DNA of 64,000 nucleotides from an uncultured Pelagibacteraceae bacterium (GCA_902537555.1 CACBBR010000006.1:1-64000); one strand, 5' to 3'; counted from the first letter of the stretch, positions 40,067-49,953 are shown. The notes: generated from the letters alone by a model not told the origin. Numbers and translations are program-made.

Positions 40067-41041
40067 ATGGCAGTTAAAGCACTAAGCTATATTGGGGTTA
40101 ATTCTGATAAATTTGAGGACTGGTCTATTTATTCACAAAAGTATTTAGGTATGCAAAAGATAGATCGAGGAAAAGATATTTTATCTTTTCGTATGGATAA
40201 CCAAAAACAAAGGTTGACTATTACAGGTGAAAAGGGAGATGGTTTAGGTTTTTTAGGATGGGAAGTTGAAAACAAAGAAGATCTTCAAATTTTTGCAACA
40301 AAACTTGAAAAAAATAAAATAGTTGTACATCAAGGAAAGTCTTCTTTTGCAGATAAACGTTTTGTTGAAGATTTAATTTATTTTGATGATCCCCAAGGTA
40401 ATCGTATCGAACTTGTTTATAATCCAATGATAGATACTGACCCTTTTAAACCTGGAAGGCCTATTTCAGGATTTAAGACAGGAGCTTTAGGAATGGGCCA
40501 TGCTGTAGTTCATGTAAAAAAAATTGATGATTTAATACCTTTTTACACAGACATAATGGGATTTAAAATTAGTGATTATAGCCACACACCAATATCATTA
40601 TGTTTTTTTCACGTTAATAGCAGACATCATAGTCTTGCTTTGTTTGGTTCCGGAAGAACTGGTTTTCATCATTTTATGGTAGAATATAATAATCTAGATG
40701 ATGTTGGTCAGGGTTACGATCTATTACAATATAAAGATAATGCAATTGCTTACACTATGGGTAGACATACAAATGATTACATGACATCTTTTTATTCAAT
40801 AACTCCATCTGGATTTTTTATAGAAAATGGATGGGGAGGAAGAATTATTGATCCTGAAACTTGGCAACCGATAGAAACTTTTGAGGGTCCAAGCTTTTGG
40901 GGACATGAAAGACTTTACTTGCCAGACGAAGAAAGAATGAAGTTTAGAAATAAAAGACTTGAAACTGCATCTCAAGGAAAACAAGCGCCATTGTTAATTG
41001 ACTGTCCTTGGTTATATTCAAATTTAAAAAAAAAAAAATAA
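40067..41041 (+). CDS. VOC-family extradiol ring-cleavage dioxygenase (BphC-like)
   Basis: Two-domain VOC fold; metal ligands appear conserved: GHAVVHV (His), GFHHFMVE (His), GFFIENGWGGR (Glu). Confidence 0.85.
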   Translation: MAVKALSYIGVNSDKFEDWSIYSQKYLGMQKIDRGKDILSFRMDNQKQRLTITGEKGDGLGFLGWEVENKEDLQIFATKLEKNKIVVHQGKSSFADKRFVEDLIYFDDPQGNRIELVYNPMIDTDPFKPGRPISGFKTGALGMGHAVVHVKKIDDLIPFYTDIMGFKISDYSHTPISLCFFHVNSRHHSLALFGSGRTGFHHFMVEYNNLDDVGQGYDLLQYKDNAIAYTMGRHTNDYMTSFYSITPSGFFIENGWGGRIIDPETWQPIETFEGPSFWGHERLYLPDEERMKFRNKRLETASQGKQAPLLIDCPWLYSNLKKKK

Positions 41042-41053
41042 TTTAAAATATCA

Positions 41054-42514
41054 ATGAAAGAATTTGATATAACAATTGTAGGATTAGGTCCTGCTGGAGG
41101 AACACTAGCAAATCTTCTTGCTATGCATGGTTTCTCAATTTTAATATTAGATAAAGAAAAAAGTTTTTATCCATTACCTAGAGCTGTTCATTTTGATGAT
41201 GAAATAATGAGAGTATTTCAAACCATAGGAATAACTAAAGATTTTTTAAAATATACCATTATAAATAAAGGTACGAAATTTGTTAATTCAAAGCAAAAGG
41301 TAATATTAGATTGGCCAAGACCAAAAAAAATTACAGATAATGGCTGGTATCCTAGTTATAGATTTCATCAACCTGATTTAGAAAAACAACTAAGAAAAAA
41401 ACTAAAAAGTTATAAAAAAGTATTCATTGAACAAAATGCTAATGTCGTAAAAATTATAAACTCTAAAAATAATGTAAATATCAAATATTTAAATTCTATT
41501 AACAATAAAATTTTTTATATTAAGTCAAAATATCTGGTTGGATGTGATGGAGCAAATTCAATTACTAGAACTCAAATAAAAACAAAAATGGATAATTTAG
41601 GTTTTACTCAAAAGTGGGCAGTTGTAGATTTAATTTTAAAAAAAAATAAAAAAAATTTACCAGATAGAACAATTCAGTATTCAAATCCTAAACAGCCCGC
41701 AACATACTGCAGAAATGTTGGTAGAAGAAGAAGATGGGAATTTGCAATTAAGAAAAATTTAAATGATAAAAAGGTTCTTTCAGAAAATTATATTTGGAAT
41801 TTTTTAAAACCTTGGATAAAGAAAAGTGAAGCAATACTTGAAAGGAAGACCATTTATACATTCAAGTCAGCAATTGCCAGAAAGTGGCGCAAAGGTAGAA
41901 TATTTATTGCTGGCGATGCAGCTCATTTAATGCCTCCATTTATGGGACAGGGAATGTGTGCAGGAATAAGAGATGCATCAAATTTAGCATGGAAAATTGC
42001 ATCATGTTTAAGAATTAAACATAATGAAGCTATTTTAAACTCTTATCAATCAGAAAGGTCTCTTAATGTTAAAGAATATATCGAGACTACTATGAGAATG
42101 GGGGAGTTTGTAAATGCTGTTGAGTCAATACAAATTACTAAAAATATTAGTTCTAACGATCAAGGTGTTAAAAGTATGCAGTCCATTAAACCAAAATTAG
42201 GGAAAGGTCTTGGACAACTTAAAGATAAAAATAGAGGAAAAATTTTTCCTCAATTTAAATTAAACAAATACAAAAACTTCGATGATTATTTTTCTAAAAA
42301 GGCAGTTTTAATATTATCCTCAGGTATTAAAACTAAGGTTTCTAAAAATTATTCATTACTGGAAGCAAAAAGTTTAAAGAATTTATCAATTTATTTAAAA
42401 AATATTAATTCAAAAGCTATTTTAGTAAGACCAGATAGATTTATTTTGGGCTCTGCGAATTCAGGCAAGCAAATCAGTTCTCTTATAAAAAAAAATTCTT
42501 TTATTCTAAGATAA
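41054..42514 (+). CDS. FAD-dependent aromatic monooxygenase (MhpA/PheA-TfdB family)
   Basis: ITIVGLGPAGGTLANLLAMHGFSILILDKE ... PRAVHFDDEIMRVFQTIG ... RIFIAGDAAHLMPPFMGQGMCAGIRDASNLAWKIA. Confidence 0.9.
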   Translation: MKEFDITIVGLGPAGGTLANLLAMHGFSILILDKEKSFYPLPRAVHFDDEIMRVFQTIGITKDFLKYTIINKGTKFVNSKQKVILDWPRPKKITDNGWYPSYRFHQPDLEKQLRKKLKSYKKVFIEQNANVVKIINSKNNVNIKYLNSINNKIFYIKSKYLVGCDGANSITRTQIKTKMDNLGFTQKWAVVDLILKKNKKNLPDRTIQYSNPKQPATYCRNVGRRRRWEFAIKKNLNDKKVLSENYIWNFLKPWIKKSEAILERKTIYTFKSAIARKWRKGRIFIAGDAAHLMPPFMGQGMCAGIRDASNLAWKIASCLRIKHNEAILNSYQSERSLNVKEYIETTMRMGEFVNAVESIQITKNISSNDQGVKSMQSIKPKLGKGLGQLKDKNRGKIFPQFKLNKYKNFDDYFSKKAVLILSSGIKTKVSKNYSLLEAKSLKNLSIYLKNINSKAILVRPDRFILGSANSGKQISSLIKKNSFILR

Positions 42515-43291
42515 ATTAAAGAGCTCATTAACAGCCTTAATCTTAGAATGATTATTTAGGGCAATTTCTCCATTTGGCATGAATAATGAATTTTCAAATC
42601 CTACTCTTATTTTACCGCCCAAGCTAATAGCCCTTTCTAAACAAATCATTTCTTCTTTTGCAAAAGCACAAATTGACCAATCAAAATTTACATTGTTTTC
42701 TCTCATTTTTGTCAAAAATTCAGGAATTTTTTCTGGTTGACTTATTTTTCCTGTATAATGACCAATTACAAATAAACACCACGCACCATCAGTAGGTATC
42801 TCTGCTTTCTTTAACATCTCAACTAACAAATCTACATCCTCAGGATTGTATAATATATGTTGAATTTTAGTTCCTGCCTCTGTCAAATATTTATATAGTT
42901 TTACATCTTCGCTCGAGGGTTTTCTTGAGGGTATTAATTCAGATGTGCCAATGGATGTTCCTGGTGGTGTAACATCGTAAGCAAGTTTCCTCATATCCTC
43001 TGGAGAATATTTTCCTACTGCTTCGGTTGTTACTTGAATATGCATTTTTGGAACCTGAAACTCCAATTCTTTTAAAGCCTCTTTATACAGTCCAGCATCA
43101 AGAACATGTTCACCCTTTTCATTTCTTACATGCAAATGTATAGCTCCAGCTCCTGCTTCATAACAATTTCTTGCAACTTCTACAGTTTCTTGGATAGTCA
43201 AAGGTACTTCAGGATGATCTTTTTTAACTTTTCTTGCACCATTCGGAGCCACCATCAAATTAGGAAGTTTTTTTGGTTGATAAAATGGCAT
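42506..43291 (-). CDS. Beta-keto acid cleavage enzyme (BKACE, DUF849)
   Basis: VAPNGARKVKKDHPEVPLTIQETVEVARNCYEAGAGAIHLHVRNEKGEHVLD ... VGFENSLFMPNGEIA. Confidence 0.9.
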   Translation of the reverse strand: MPFYQPKKLPNLMVAPNGARKVKKDHPEVPLTIQETVEVARNCYEAGAGAIHLHVRNEKGEHVLDAGLYKEALKELEFQVPKMHIQVTTEAVGKYSPEDMRKLAYDVTPPGTSIGTSELIPSRKPSSEDVKLYKYLTEAGTKIQHILYNPEDVDLLVEMLKKAEIPTDGAWCLFVIGHYTGKISQPEKIPEFLTKMRENNVNFDWSICAFAKEEMICLERAISLGGKIRVGFENSLFMPNGEIALNNHSKIKAVNELFNLS

Positions 43292-43294
43292 AAA

Positions 43295-45343
43295 TTATCT
43301 CAAAGAAGCAGCAATATTTCCACCATCAACTGTTAAAACAGCTCCAGTAGTTTTTTTGGAAACTGAAAGATGAAAAAATGCTTTTGCAACATCTTCGGCT
43401 TTTACTTCATTTAAAAGCAAATTGCCTTTCATATAATCCTCAGTTGAAACCTCTCTTGCTTTAGCTCTAGATTTAATCATTTCATCATTTAAGAGACCGC
43501 TCCTAATTCTATCTGCGTTTACTCCATTAGATCGTATTCCATAGGAACCATAATCTAACGCATATTGTTTACATAAATTCAATAAGGCAGACTTAGGCAG
43601 CCCATAAGGTCCAAAATTTTTACCAGGATTTACAGACTGTTTAGATATATTAAATAATAAACATCCTTCAATATTTTGAATTTTCATTATTTTGGTAGCT
43701 TCAGCTGCACAATTTTGATGTGAAAAAAAATTATCCTCGAAGCTCTTTCTTAAAATTTTTTCATCAACTTCAGCGATAGGTCCTCCCAAAGCAGTTCCTG
43801 CATTTGATATTAGGGTGTCTATCCCTCCAAATTTGGATGAAATTAAATTAAATGCCTTTTTAACACTTTCTTTGTTTGTTACATCACAATATATACAAAG
43901 ATCATCAATTTTTTTACTCATTTCAGTAACTTTTTTCCTATTATTATCTATTAAAACTACCTCTGCTCCATATTTTTTAAATAATTTGTAAGTTGCTGTA
44001 CCAATTTTTCCAAATGCACCAGTAATAACGACAACATTGCCTGCCAACTCTTTCGTTTCTTTTTTAATTTTTGCTTGTTCTAGAGACCAATATTCAACAT
44101 CAAAAATATCTTTTTTTGATATGAATTTATATTTTGAAGTTTCCTCAACTGAAGAAATAACTCTTGCATTAGTTTCTGTTAAGTCTGCTGCTACCTTTGC
44201 TGCTTTTAGATTATCTCCTATACAAAATACACCAATATTCTGTACTAATATCACTCTTGGAGAACAATCTAGCATTGTTTTCTTTTCTTTAACTTTTTTT
44301 TGATTCTGTTCAAAATATTTCAAGTATTTTTTTTTATAATTAATAAAAGCTTTGGTTGCAGTTTTTTTAAAATCATCAATTGATGAGTTATGTTTAGGTT
44401 TAATTATTAAAGGGAAAGGCTTTACTCTAATGACATGGTCCGGTGTTGCTGTACCTACTGTTGAATATCTCTCTACATCATTCCCGTTAATGAAATAATT
44501 TAAAATTTTATTATTTCTAAAGGTCAAAATAAATTTTTTGTTGGCACCTTTAGAGGCTAATCCTCTTAAGATTGGTGCGATTTGAGAAGGAGTAATTTTT
44601 GTATTTAATTTAGTTATTTGTTTAATTTTTTTTCTTTTTAATTTTCTTAAAGCTTTTTCTGCATCAGTTACATACTTTATCATGAGATCATAAGACTCTT
44701 TTGCATCATCAGAAAAAGTAAATATTCCATGATTTAATAAGATAAGACAATTTATATTAGGGTTTTTATTATAAACCTCTTTAATTTTTTGAGCTAATCC
44801 ATATCCTGGCATTACATATGGAATTAAACTTACTCTTTTTCCAAATATCTTTTTACAAAAAGCAAAACTATTTGGTCTATTAGTTACATTCATAATTGCA
44901 TCAGAATGTGTGTGGTCAACAAATTTAAATGGTAAAAAAGCGTGCAGAAAAGTTTCTACTGATGGATTAGGCGATTTAATATTAATTAAATTCCTTTTTT
45001 GATATGCTACCATTTCTTCATCTGATAATTTTTTTTTATTCTTTAAAGCTAAAAGAGGGTTCAATTTTACTGCTGGCAATCCTTCTGGTTCAATTTCAGC
45101 CATATCCCAGCCACTTCCTTTTACACACAAAACATCATAATTTTTTCCATCTAAATCTTTAATAGTTGTCTTAACAGAGGTGTTGCCACCACCATGTAAA
45201 ACTAGCTCACTATTTCTTCCAAGTAGCCTAGTCGTATAAACCCTGAGAGCCATATCCTTAGAATGACCAAGTTTCTTATATTTTAATATGTATTTTTTAG
45301 CCTCGTTATTTGACCAATTATTTTTCACAGGTTTATCCTTCAT
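43295..45343 (-). CDS. Bifunctional class II aldolase / short-chain dehydrogenase (RhaD-like)
   Basis: N-terminal aldolase (HGGGNTSVK, FVDHTHSDA, LLNHGIFTF); C-terminal SDR (VVITGAFGKIGTATYKLF, GPYGLPKSALLNL). Confidence 0.9.
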   Translation of the reverse strand: MKDKPVKNNWSNNEAKKYILKYKKLGHSKDMALRVYTTRLLGRNSELVLHGGGNTSVKTTIKDLDGKNYDVLCVKGSGWDMAEIEPEGLPAVKLNPLLALKNKKKLSDEEMVAYQKRNLINIKSPNPSVETFLHAFLPFKFVDHTHSDAIMNVTNRPNSFAFCKKIFGKRVSLIPYVMPGYGLAQKIKEVYNKNPNINCLILLNHGIFTFSDDAKESYDLMIKYVTDAEKALRKLKRKKIKQITKLNTKITPSQIAPILRGLASKGANKKFILTFRNNKILNYFINGNDVERYSTVGTATPDHVIRVKPFPLIIKPKHNSSIDDFKKTATKAFINYKKKYLKYFEQNQKKVKEKKTMLDCSPRVILVQNIGVFCIGDNLKAAKVAADLTETNARVISSVEETSKYKFISKKDIFDVEYWSLEQAKIKKETKELAGNVVVITGAFGKIGTATYKLFKKYGAEVVLIDNNRKKVTEMSKKIDDLCIYCDVTNKESVKKAFNLISSKFGGIDTLISNAGTALGGPIAEVDEKILRKSFEDNFFSHQNCAAEATKIMKIQNIEGCLLFNISKQSVNPGKNFGPYGLPKSALLNLCKQYALDYGSYGIRSNGVNADRIRSGLLNDEMIKSRAKAREVSTEDYMKGNLLLNEVKAEDVAKAFFHLSVSKKTTGAVLTVDGGNIAASLR

Positions 45344-45413
45344 TAAACTATTACCGTAGTTTTTTATTTGAAAGAAGTAAAAAATTAAAATACTAAAGTT
45401 ATTTAATAATTAT

Positions 45414-46454
45414 ATGACTAAAGTTGGAGAACATATTACCTTAGATATAGTAGGCACAAAAAAGGAGTATGATCCTGTCTTCTTTGAAAAATTAGTTTAC
45501 AAAATTGCAAAAATAGCAAAAGTTACTGTACTCCAAATATCAAAATATAAGTTTGAGCCTCAAGGATTTACTTTAGTTGCTTTATTGGCAGAAAGTCACA
45601 TTAGTTTTCACACATTTCCTGAAAAAGGAATTATAAGCTTCGATTTTTTTACATGTGCAAAAATTTCTCCATCTGTCGCTTTAGAGGTTATTAAAGATGA
45701 AATTGAACATACTCATATAATTAAAAAACAGTTTGATCGAGATACTGTAGACCTCTATCATGATAATTATAGCTCACCAGGTTTAAAAAAATCATATGTT
45801 GTAAATAAAGTGTTCGAAAATTTTAAGTCAAAAGTCGGCCAACATATTGAGATATTAGAATTGGAACAATTTGGAAAAGCTTTATTTATAGATAATGAAA
45901 TTCAAGTAGCAGAAAAAGATGAACATCTTTATAGTTCTACATTTGTAAGTTCTGGACTAAGTTTAAACTCTAATAAAGAAAAAGCTGCTATTATTGGTGG
46001 AGGAGATGGAGGAGTTGCTAGAGAATGTATATCAAAAAATTTTGGATTTATAGATTGGTATGAATTAGATCCCGAAGTAGTAGAGGTTTGTGACAAACAT
46101 CTTGGAACGATTGGAAATAAGGCTACTGAAAAAAATTCTGTAAAATGTGTATGGGGTGATGCATTTGAAAGTATAAAAGCTGTTAAAGATGATACATATG
46201 ATCAAATATATGTAGATCTAAACGACGATCAATATTGCATTGATTTAGCTGCTAAAAATATGAATTCTCTTGTAAGAATATTAAAACCAAAAGGTGTAAT
46301 TACTGCTCAAGTTGGGAGTCAAGATAAAAAGCCCAAGCAGGTTGAAAATTGGTTAAATATATTTAATCAAAATTTTGGTAACACTAAATTATCTAGAGTT
46401 TATATACCTAGTTTTGATTGTTCTTGGAATTTTTCCTCATCAATAAATCATTAA
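45414..46454 (+). CDS. SpeD-SpeE fusion: AdoMet decarboxylase + aminopropyltransferase (spermidine synthase)
   Basis: N-terminal SpeD pyruvoyl motif AESHISFHTFPEKG; C-terminal SpeE GGGDGGVARECI, YVDLNDDQ. Confidence 0.9.
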   Translation: MTKVGEHITLDIVGTKKEYDPVFFEKLVYKIAKIAKVTVLQISKYKFEPQGFTLVALLAESHISFHTFPEKGIISFDFFTCAKISPSVALEVIKDEIEHTHIIKKQFDRDTVDLYHDNYSSPGLKKSYVVNKVFENFKSKVGQHIEILELEQFGKALFIDNEIQVAEKDEHLYSSTFVSSGLSLNSNKEKAAIIGGGDGGVARECISKNFGFIDWYELDPEVVEVCDKHLGTIGNKATEKNSVKCVWGDAFESIKAVKDDTYDQIYVDLNDDQYCIDLAAKNMNSLVRILKPKGVITAQVGSQDKKPKQVENWLNIFNQNFGNTKLSRVYIPSFDCSWNFSSSINH

Positions 46455-46511
46455 ATTTTTCTTTTTAAATCAGAAAAATTGTGAAATAATTATTTTTTTA
46501 ACGGAGGAAAA

Positions 46512-47339
46512 ATGAATGTAATAAAAAAAATATTTTTAACTTTTCTATTATCCTTATTTTTAATTAGCTCTGCTAATGCTGATAAAATTAGGATTGGAAC
46601 TGAAGGTGCTTATCCTCCCTGGAATTCAAAAGATGCTTCAGGGAAATTAATTGGTTTTGAAGTAGAGTTAGCTTGGCAATTATGTAGATACATTGGTCAA
46701 CAATGTGAAATAGTTGAACAAGACTGGGACGGTATGATACCAGCTTTAACTTCAAAAAAATTTGATGCAATAATGGCTGGAATGTCAATCACTGAGGAAA
46801 GAATGAAAACAATAAATTTTTCTCAAGGATACGCTGATGAAGTTGCATCATTAGCAGTTATGAAGGGTTCAGATCTAGAGGGAATAGATACTCCTGATGC
46901 TGTAAATTTAAACCTTGGCGGATCAGCTGTAAATAAAGCAATGAAAACATTAACATCTGCTTTGTCAGGAAAAACAGTTTGTACTCAAATTGGTACAATC
47001 CACCAAAATTTTCTTGAGTCTGGAGATGTAGGAAAAATAAACTTAAAAACTTACAAGACACAGGATGAGGTTAATCTTGATTTATCTAATGGCAGATGTG
47101 ATGTTGCGTTAGCTGCCGCGGTAGCATTTACTGACTACGCTGAAAAATCTGGAGAAGCTGTTGTACTTGTGGGACCAACTTTTTCAGGTGGTGCATTTGG
47201 TAATGGTGTAGGGGTAGGTATTAGAAAAGATGATACCAAACTTTTAAAAGCTTTTAACAAAGCCATTGATAAAGCAAGAAAAGACGGTCATATCAGCAGA
47301 ATAGCCATTAAATGGTTCGGTTTTGACGCTTCTATGTAA
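46512..47339 (+). CDS. Amino-acid/opine ABC transporter solute-binding protein (HisJ/ArgT-like)
   Basis: IRIGTEGAYPPWNSKDASGKLIGFEVELAWQLCRYIGQQCEIVEQDWDGMIPAL. Confidence 0.92.
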   Translation: MNVIKKIFLTFLLSLFLISSANADKIRIGTEGAYPPWNSKDASGKLIGFEVELAWQLCRYIGQQCEIVEQDWDGMIPALTSKKFDAIMAGMSITEERMKTINFSQGYADEVASLAVMKGSDLEGIDTPDAVNLNLGGSAVNKAMKTLTSALSGKTVCTQIGTIHQNFLESGDVGKINLKTYKTQDEVNLDLSNGRCDVALAAAVAFTDYAEKSGEAVVLVGPTFSGGAFGNGVGVGIRKDDTKLLKAFNKAIDKARKDGHISRIAIKWFGFDASM

Positions 47340-47352
47340 TTAATTTTAGATA

Positions 47353-47377
47353 TGGCGACTATATTATATAGTCGCCA
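47353..47377 (+). other. Intercistronic hairpin (TGGCGACTATA/TATAGTCGCCA)
   Basis: 11-bp perfect stem with 3-nt loop between SBP stop and permease start; no T-run. Confidence 0.75.
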
Positions 47378-47383
47378 ATCTAT

Positions 47384-48076
47384 ATGGAACTTCTTTCATT
47401 TGGAGATACTGGTTGGGGAGACGAACTGTTTTTTGCAACCCTGATGACAATTGCTGTTTCTATAGGTGCAATGGCAATAGGCTTTTTGTTTGCTTTAATA
47501 TTCACACCTTTAAAATTATCTAAAAACAAAACATTAAATATTATTGGAAACTGTTACACTACTATTATTAGAGGTGTTCCAGAACTATTAGTAATATATT
47601 TATTATTTTTTGGTGGTACTGGAGCTGCAATGTATGTTGCGTCAATTTTTGGATATGATGGATATATTGAGATAAACGCTTTTATAACTGGTGCTCTTGC
47701 TATAGGCATTATATCCGGAGCATACTCTACGGAGGTTTTTAGAGGAGCAATTTTATCAATTGATAAAGGCCAATTCGAAGCATCTAAAGTTTTGGGATTA
47801 AAGAAAAATATTCAATTTTATAAAGTTATTTTACCCCAAATGTTGAGATTATCTATTCCGAATTTAAGTAACGTATGGCAAATAACACTCAAAGATACAT
47901 CACTAATATCTGTAACTGGATTAGTAGAAATAATGAGACAGTCTTACATTGCTGCAGGCTCAACAAGAGATCCTTTATTTTTTTATTCTGTAGCAGCAGT
48001 TCTGTATTTAATTCTTACATTCTTAAGCATGAAAATAATTAACAAATTAGAAGTTAGATACAACAAAGGTTTTTAA
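47384..48076 (+). CDS. Amino-acid ABC transporter permease (HisQ-like)
   Basis: TTIIRGVPELLVIYLLFFGG; EVFRGAILSIDKGQFEASKVLGL (EAA loop). Confidence 0.92.
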   Translation: MELLSFGDTGWGDELFFATLMTIAVSIGAMAIGFLFALIFTPLKLSKNKTLNIIGNCYTTIIRGVPELLVIYLLFFGGTGAAMYVASIFGYDGYIEINAFITGALAIGIISGAYSTEVFRGAILSIDKGQFEASKVLGLKKNIQFYKVILPQMLRLSIPNLSNVWQITLKDTSLISVTGLVEIMRQSYIAAGSTRDPLFFYSVAAVLYLILTFLSMKIINKLEVRYNKGF

Positions 48077-48753
48077 TGGATATAAATTTAATGATCAGTA
48101 TTTTTCCAAGCCTGTTAAATGGAGCAGTCATAACTTTAAAACTTCTTGCATCTTCAATGTTTTTTGGATTGTTAATAGGTTTGCTTTTTGCAATTTTAAG
48201 GATAAATAAAAATCCAATAATAAATAAATTTGCTTATGGATACTCTTACTTTTTTAGAGGAACGCCATTATTGGTTCAGTTATATTTAATATATTATGGG
48301 TTAGCAAATATTGAATTTCTAAGGAATTCATTCTTGTGGGTAATTATCAGAGAGCCTTATTGGTGTGCAATTATTGCATTTTCATTAAATACCGGAGCAT
48401 ACACATCTGAAATTTTAAGATCAGCGTTTCAAACAATAAAAGAAGGCTACATAGAAGCCGCACAAAGTCTTGGTGTTACAAAAAAAATTACCTTTTATAA
48501 AATACAAATTCCAATTGCAATAAAACAGTCATTACCAGCTTATGGAAATGAAATAATTTTAATGCTTAAGGGTACATCTCTTGCAAGCGTTATAACAATT
48601 ATGGATTTAATGGGTGAGGCAAGGAAAGTAAATGTTTTAACTTTTAAACCATTTGAAGCTTTCATTACTGCAGGAATAATATATTTATTTCTAACCTTTA
48701 TTATACACAATATTGTAAAGTACTTAGAAAAAAAATATGGATTTCAAACATGA
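48076..48753 (+). CDS. Amino-acid ABC transporter permease (HisM-like)
   Basis: SYFFRGTPLLVQLYLIYYG; EILRSAFQTIKEGYIEAAQSLGV (EAA loop). Confidence 0.92.
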   Translation: MDINLMISIFPSLLNGAVITLKLLASSMFFGLLIGLLFAILRINKNPIINKFAYGYSYFFRGTPLLVQLYLIYYGLANIEFLRNSFLWVIIREPYWCAIIAFSLNTGAYTSEILRSAFQTIKEGYIEAAQSLGVTKKITFYKIQIPIAIKQSLPAYGNEIILMLKGTSLASVITIMDLMGEARKVNVLTFKPFEAFITAGIIYLFLTFIIHNIVKYLEKKYGFQT

Positions 48754-49535
48754 AAGTAGCTTGTATTCAGTTATCTAGTGGCGAAAATTATAATAAAAAT
48801 TTTAAGGATATTATCAAATATATTAATCAAGCAATAAAGAATAAAGCTGATTTAATAATTACTCCTGAGACTTCTTCATTAATGTCTGCTGACAAGAATA
48901 ATTTATTTAAATATTCATATGAAATGAAACATGATCCAATTATAAAAAAAGTAAAATTTATAGCCAAAAAAAAGAAGAAATGGATACTCATTGGATCAAT
49001 GTGTGTTAAAGAAAAAAACAAACTAAGAAATAGATCTATTCTTATAGAACCTAAGGGCGAAATAAATACTTATTACGATAAGATAAATATGTTTGATGTA
49101 AAAGTTTCAAAAAAAGAACAACATAAAGAAAGTAAAGTTTTTATGGCAGGAAAAAAACTAGTATCAGCAAAATTACCTTGGGGAAAAATAGGTCTTTCGA
49201 TATGTTATGATCTAAGATTTCCAGAGTTTTATAGAAACTTATCTAAAAAAAATTTAAGTTTTATAACTGTTCCATCCGCCTTTACGAAAACAACTGGTCA
49301 AAGACATTGGTTAACTTTGTTAAAAGCAAGAGCAATTGAAAATTTTTGTTATATATTTGCACCTAATCAAACAGGAAAAAATACAATTAAAAGAGAAACT
49401 TTTGGACATACTGTAATTATATCACCTGATGGTAAAATTATGGCTCTTAAGAAATTTGGTAAAGGAATTATTTATTCAAAAATTAATCCAAAACTATCTA
49501 TGGATTTGAGAAAAGTTATCCCCAGTATGCTTTAA
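48750..49535 (+). CDS. Carbon-nitrogen hydrolase (nitrilase superfamily)
   Basis: Catalytic E in ITPETSS, K in YYDKINMFDV, C in GLSICYDLRFPEFYR. Confidence 0.92.
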   Translation: MKVACIQLSSGENYNKNFKDIIKYINQAIKNKADLIITPETSSLMSADKNNLFKYSYEMKHDPIIKKVKFIAKKKKKWILIGSMCVKEKNKLRNRSILIEPKGEINTYYDKINMFDVKVSKKEQHKESKVFMAGKKLVSAKLPWGKIGLSICYDLRFPEFYRNLSKKNLSFITVPSAFTKTTGQRHWLTLLKARAIENFCYIFAPNQTGKNTIKRETFGHTVIISPDGKIMALKKFGKGIIYSKINPKLSMDLRKVIPSML

Positions 49536-49921
49536 TAGTTTGTGTATTGTTTAATTTCCTTTATCTTTGAGCCGGTTAAATCATTTATTGCTAATTTAAT
49601 TTTTGCTCTATCATCATTTAAAAAATGAACATCTCTTGATAGTTTTATAAAATTTTCACCAAAATCAATATTTTTTTCACACATTCTTTTGTTGTCTTCA
49701 ATATCCCAAAGTTTTGTATTTATTGCCTTTAATTCTTCATAAAGTTTTTTTAATTCATCATTTAAAGTTATGTTTTCATCCAATTGTTTCTTTAAAATTA
49801 GATATTCATCATTTATAAATTTTAATTTATTTAAGTCTTTAATTTTTTCTTTTTTGATTTCTAAAATTGAAATTTTATCTAATAGTTCACCAGCTGAAAC
49901 TTCAATTAAAATTTTATTCAT
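49532..49921 (-). CDS. DUF6165-like protein
   Basis: ILIEVSAGELLDKISILEIKKEKI ... DIEDNKRMCEKN ... VHFLNDDRAKIKLAIN. Confidence 0.75.
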   Translation of the reverse strand: MNKILIEVSAGELLDKISILEIKKEKIKDLNKLKFINDEYLILKKQLDENITLNDELKKLYEELKAINTKLWDIEDNKRMCEKNIDFGENFIKLSRDVHFLNDDRAKIKLAINDLTGSKIKEIKQYTNY

Positions 49922-49953
49922 AAATAAAGATAGTGTGTTAAGTTGTTTAAAAT

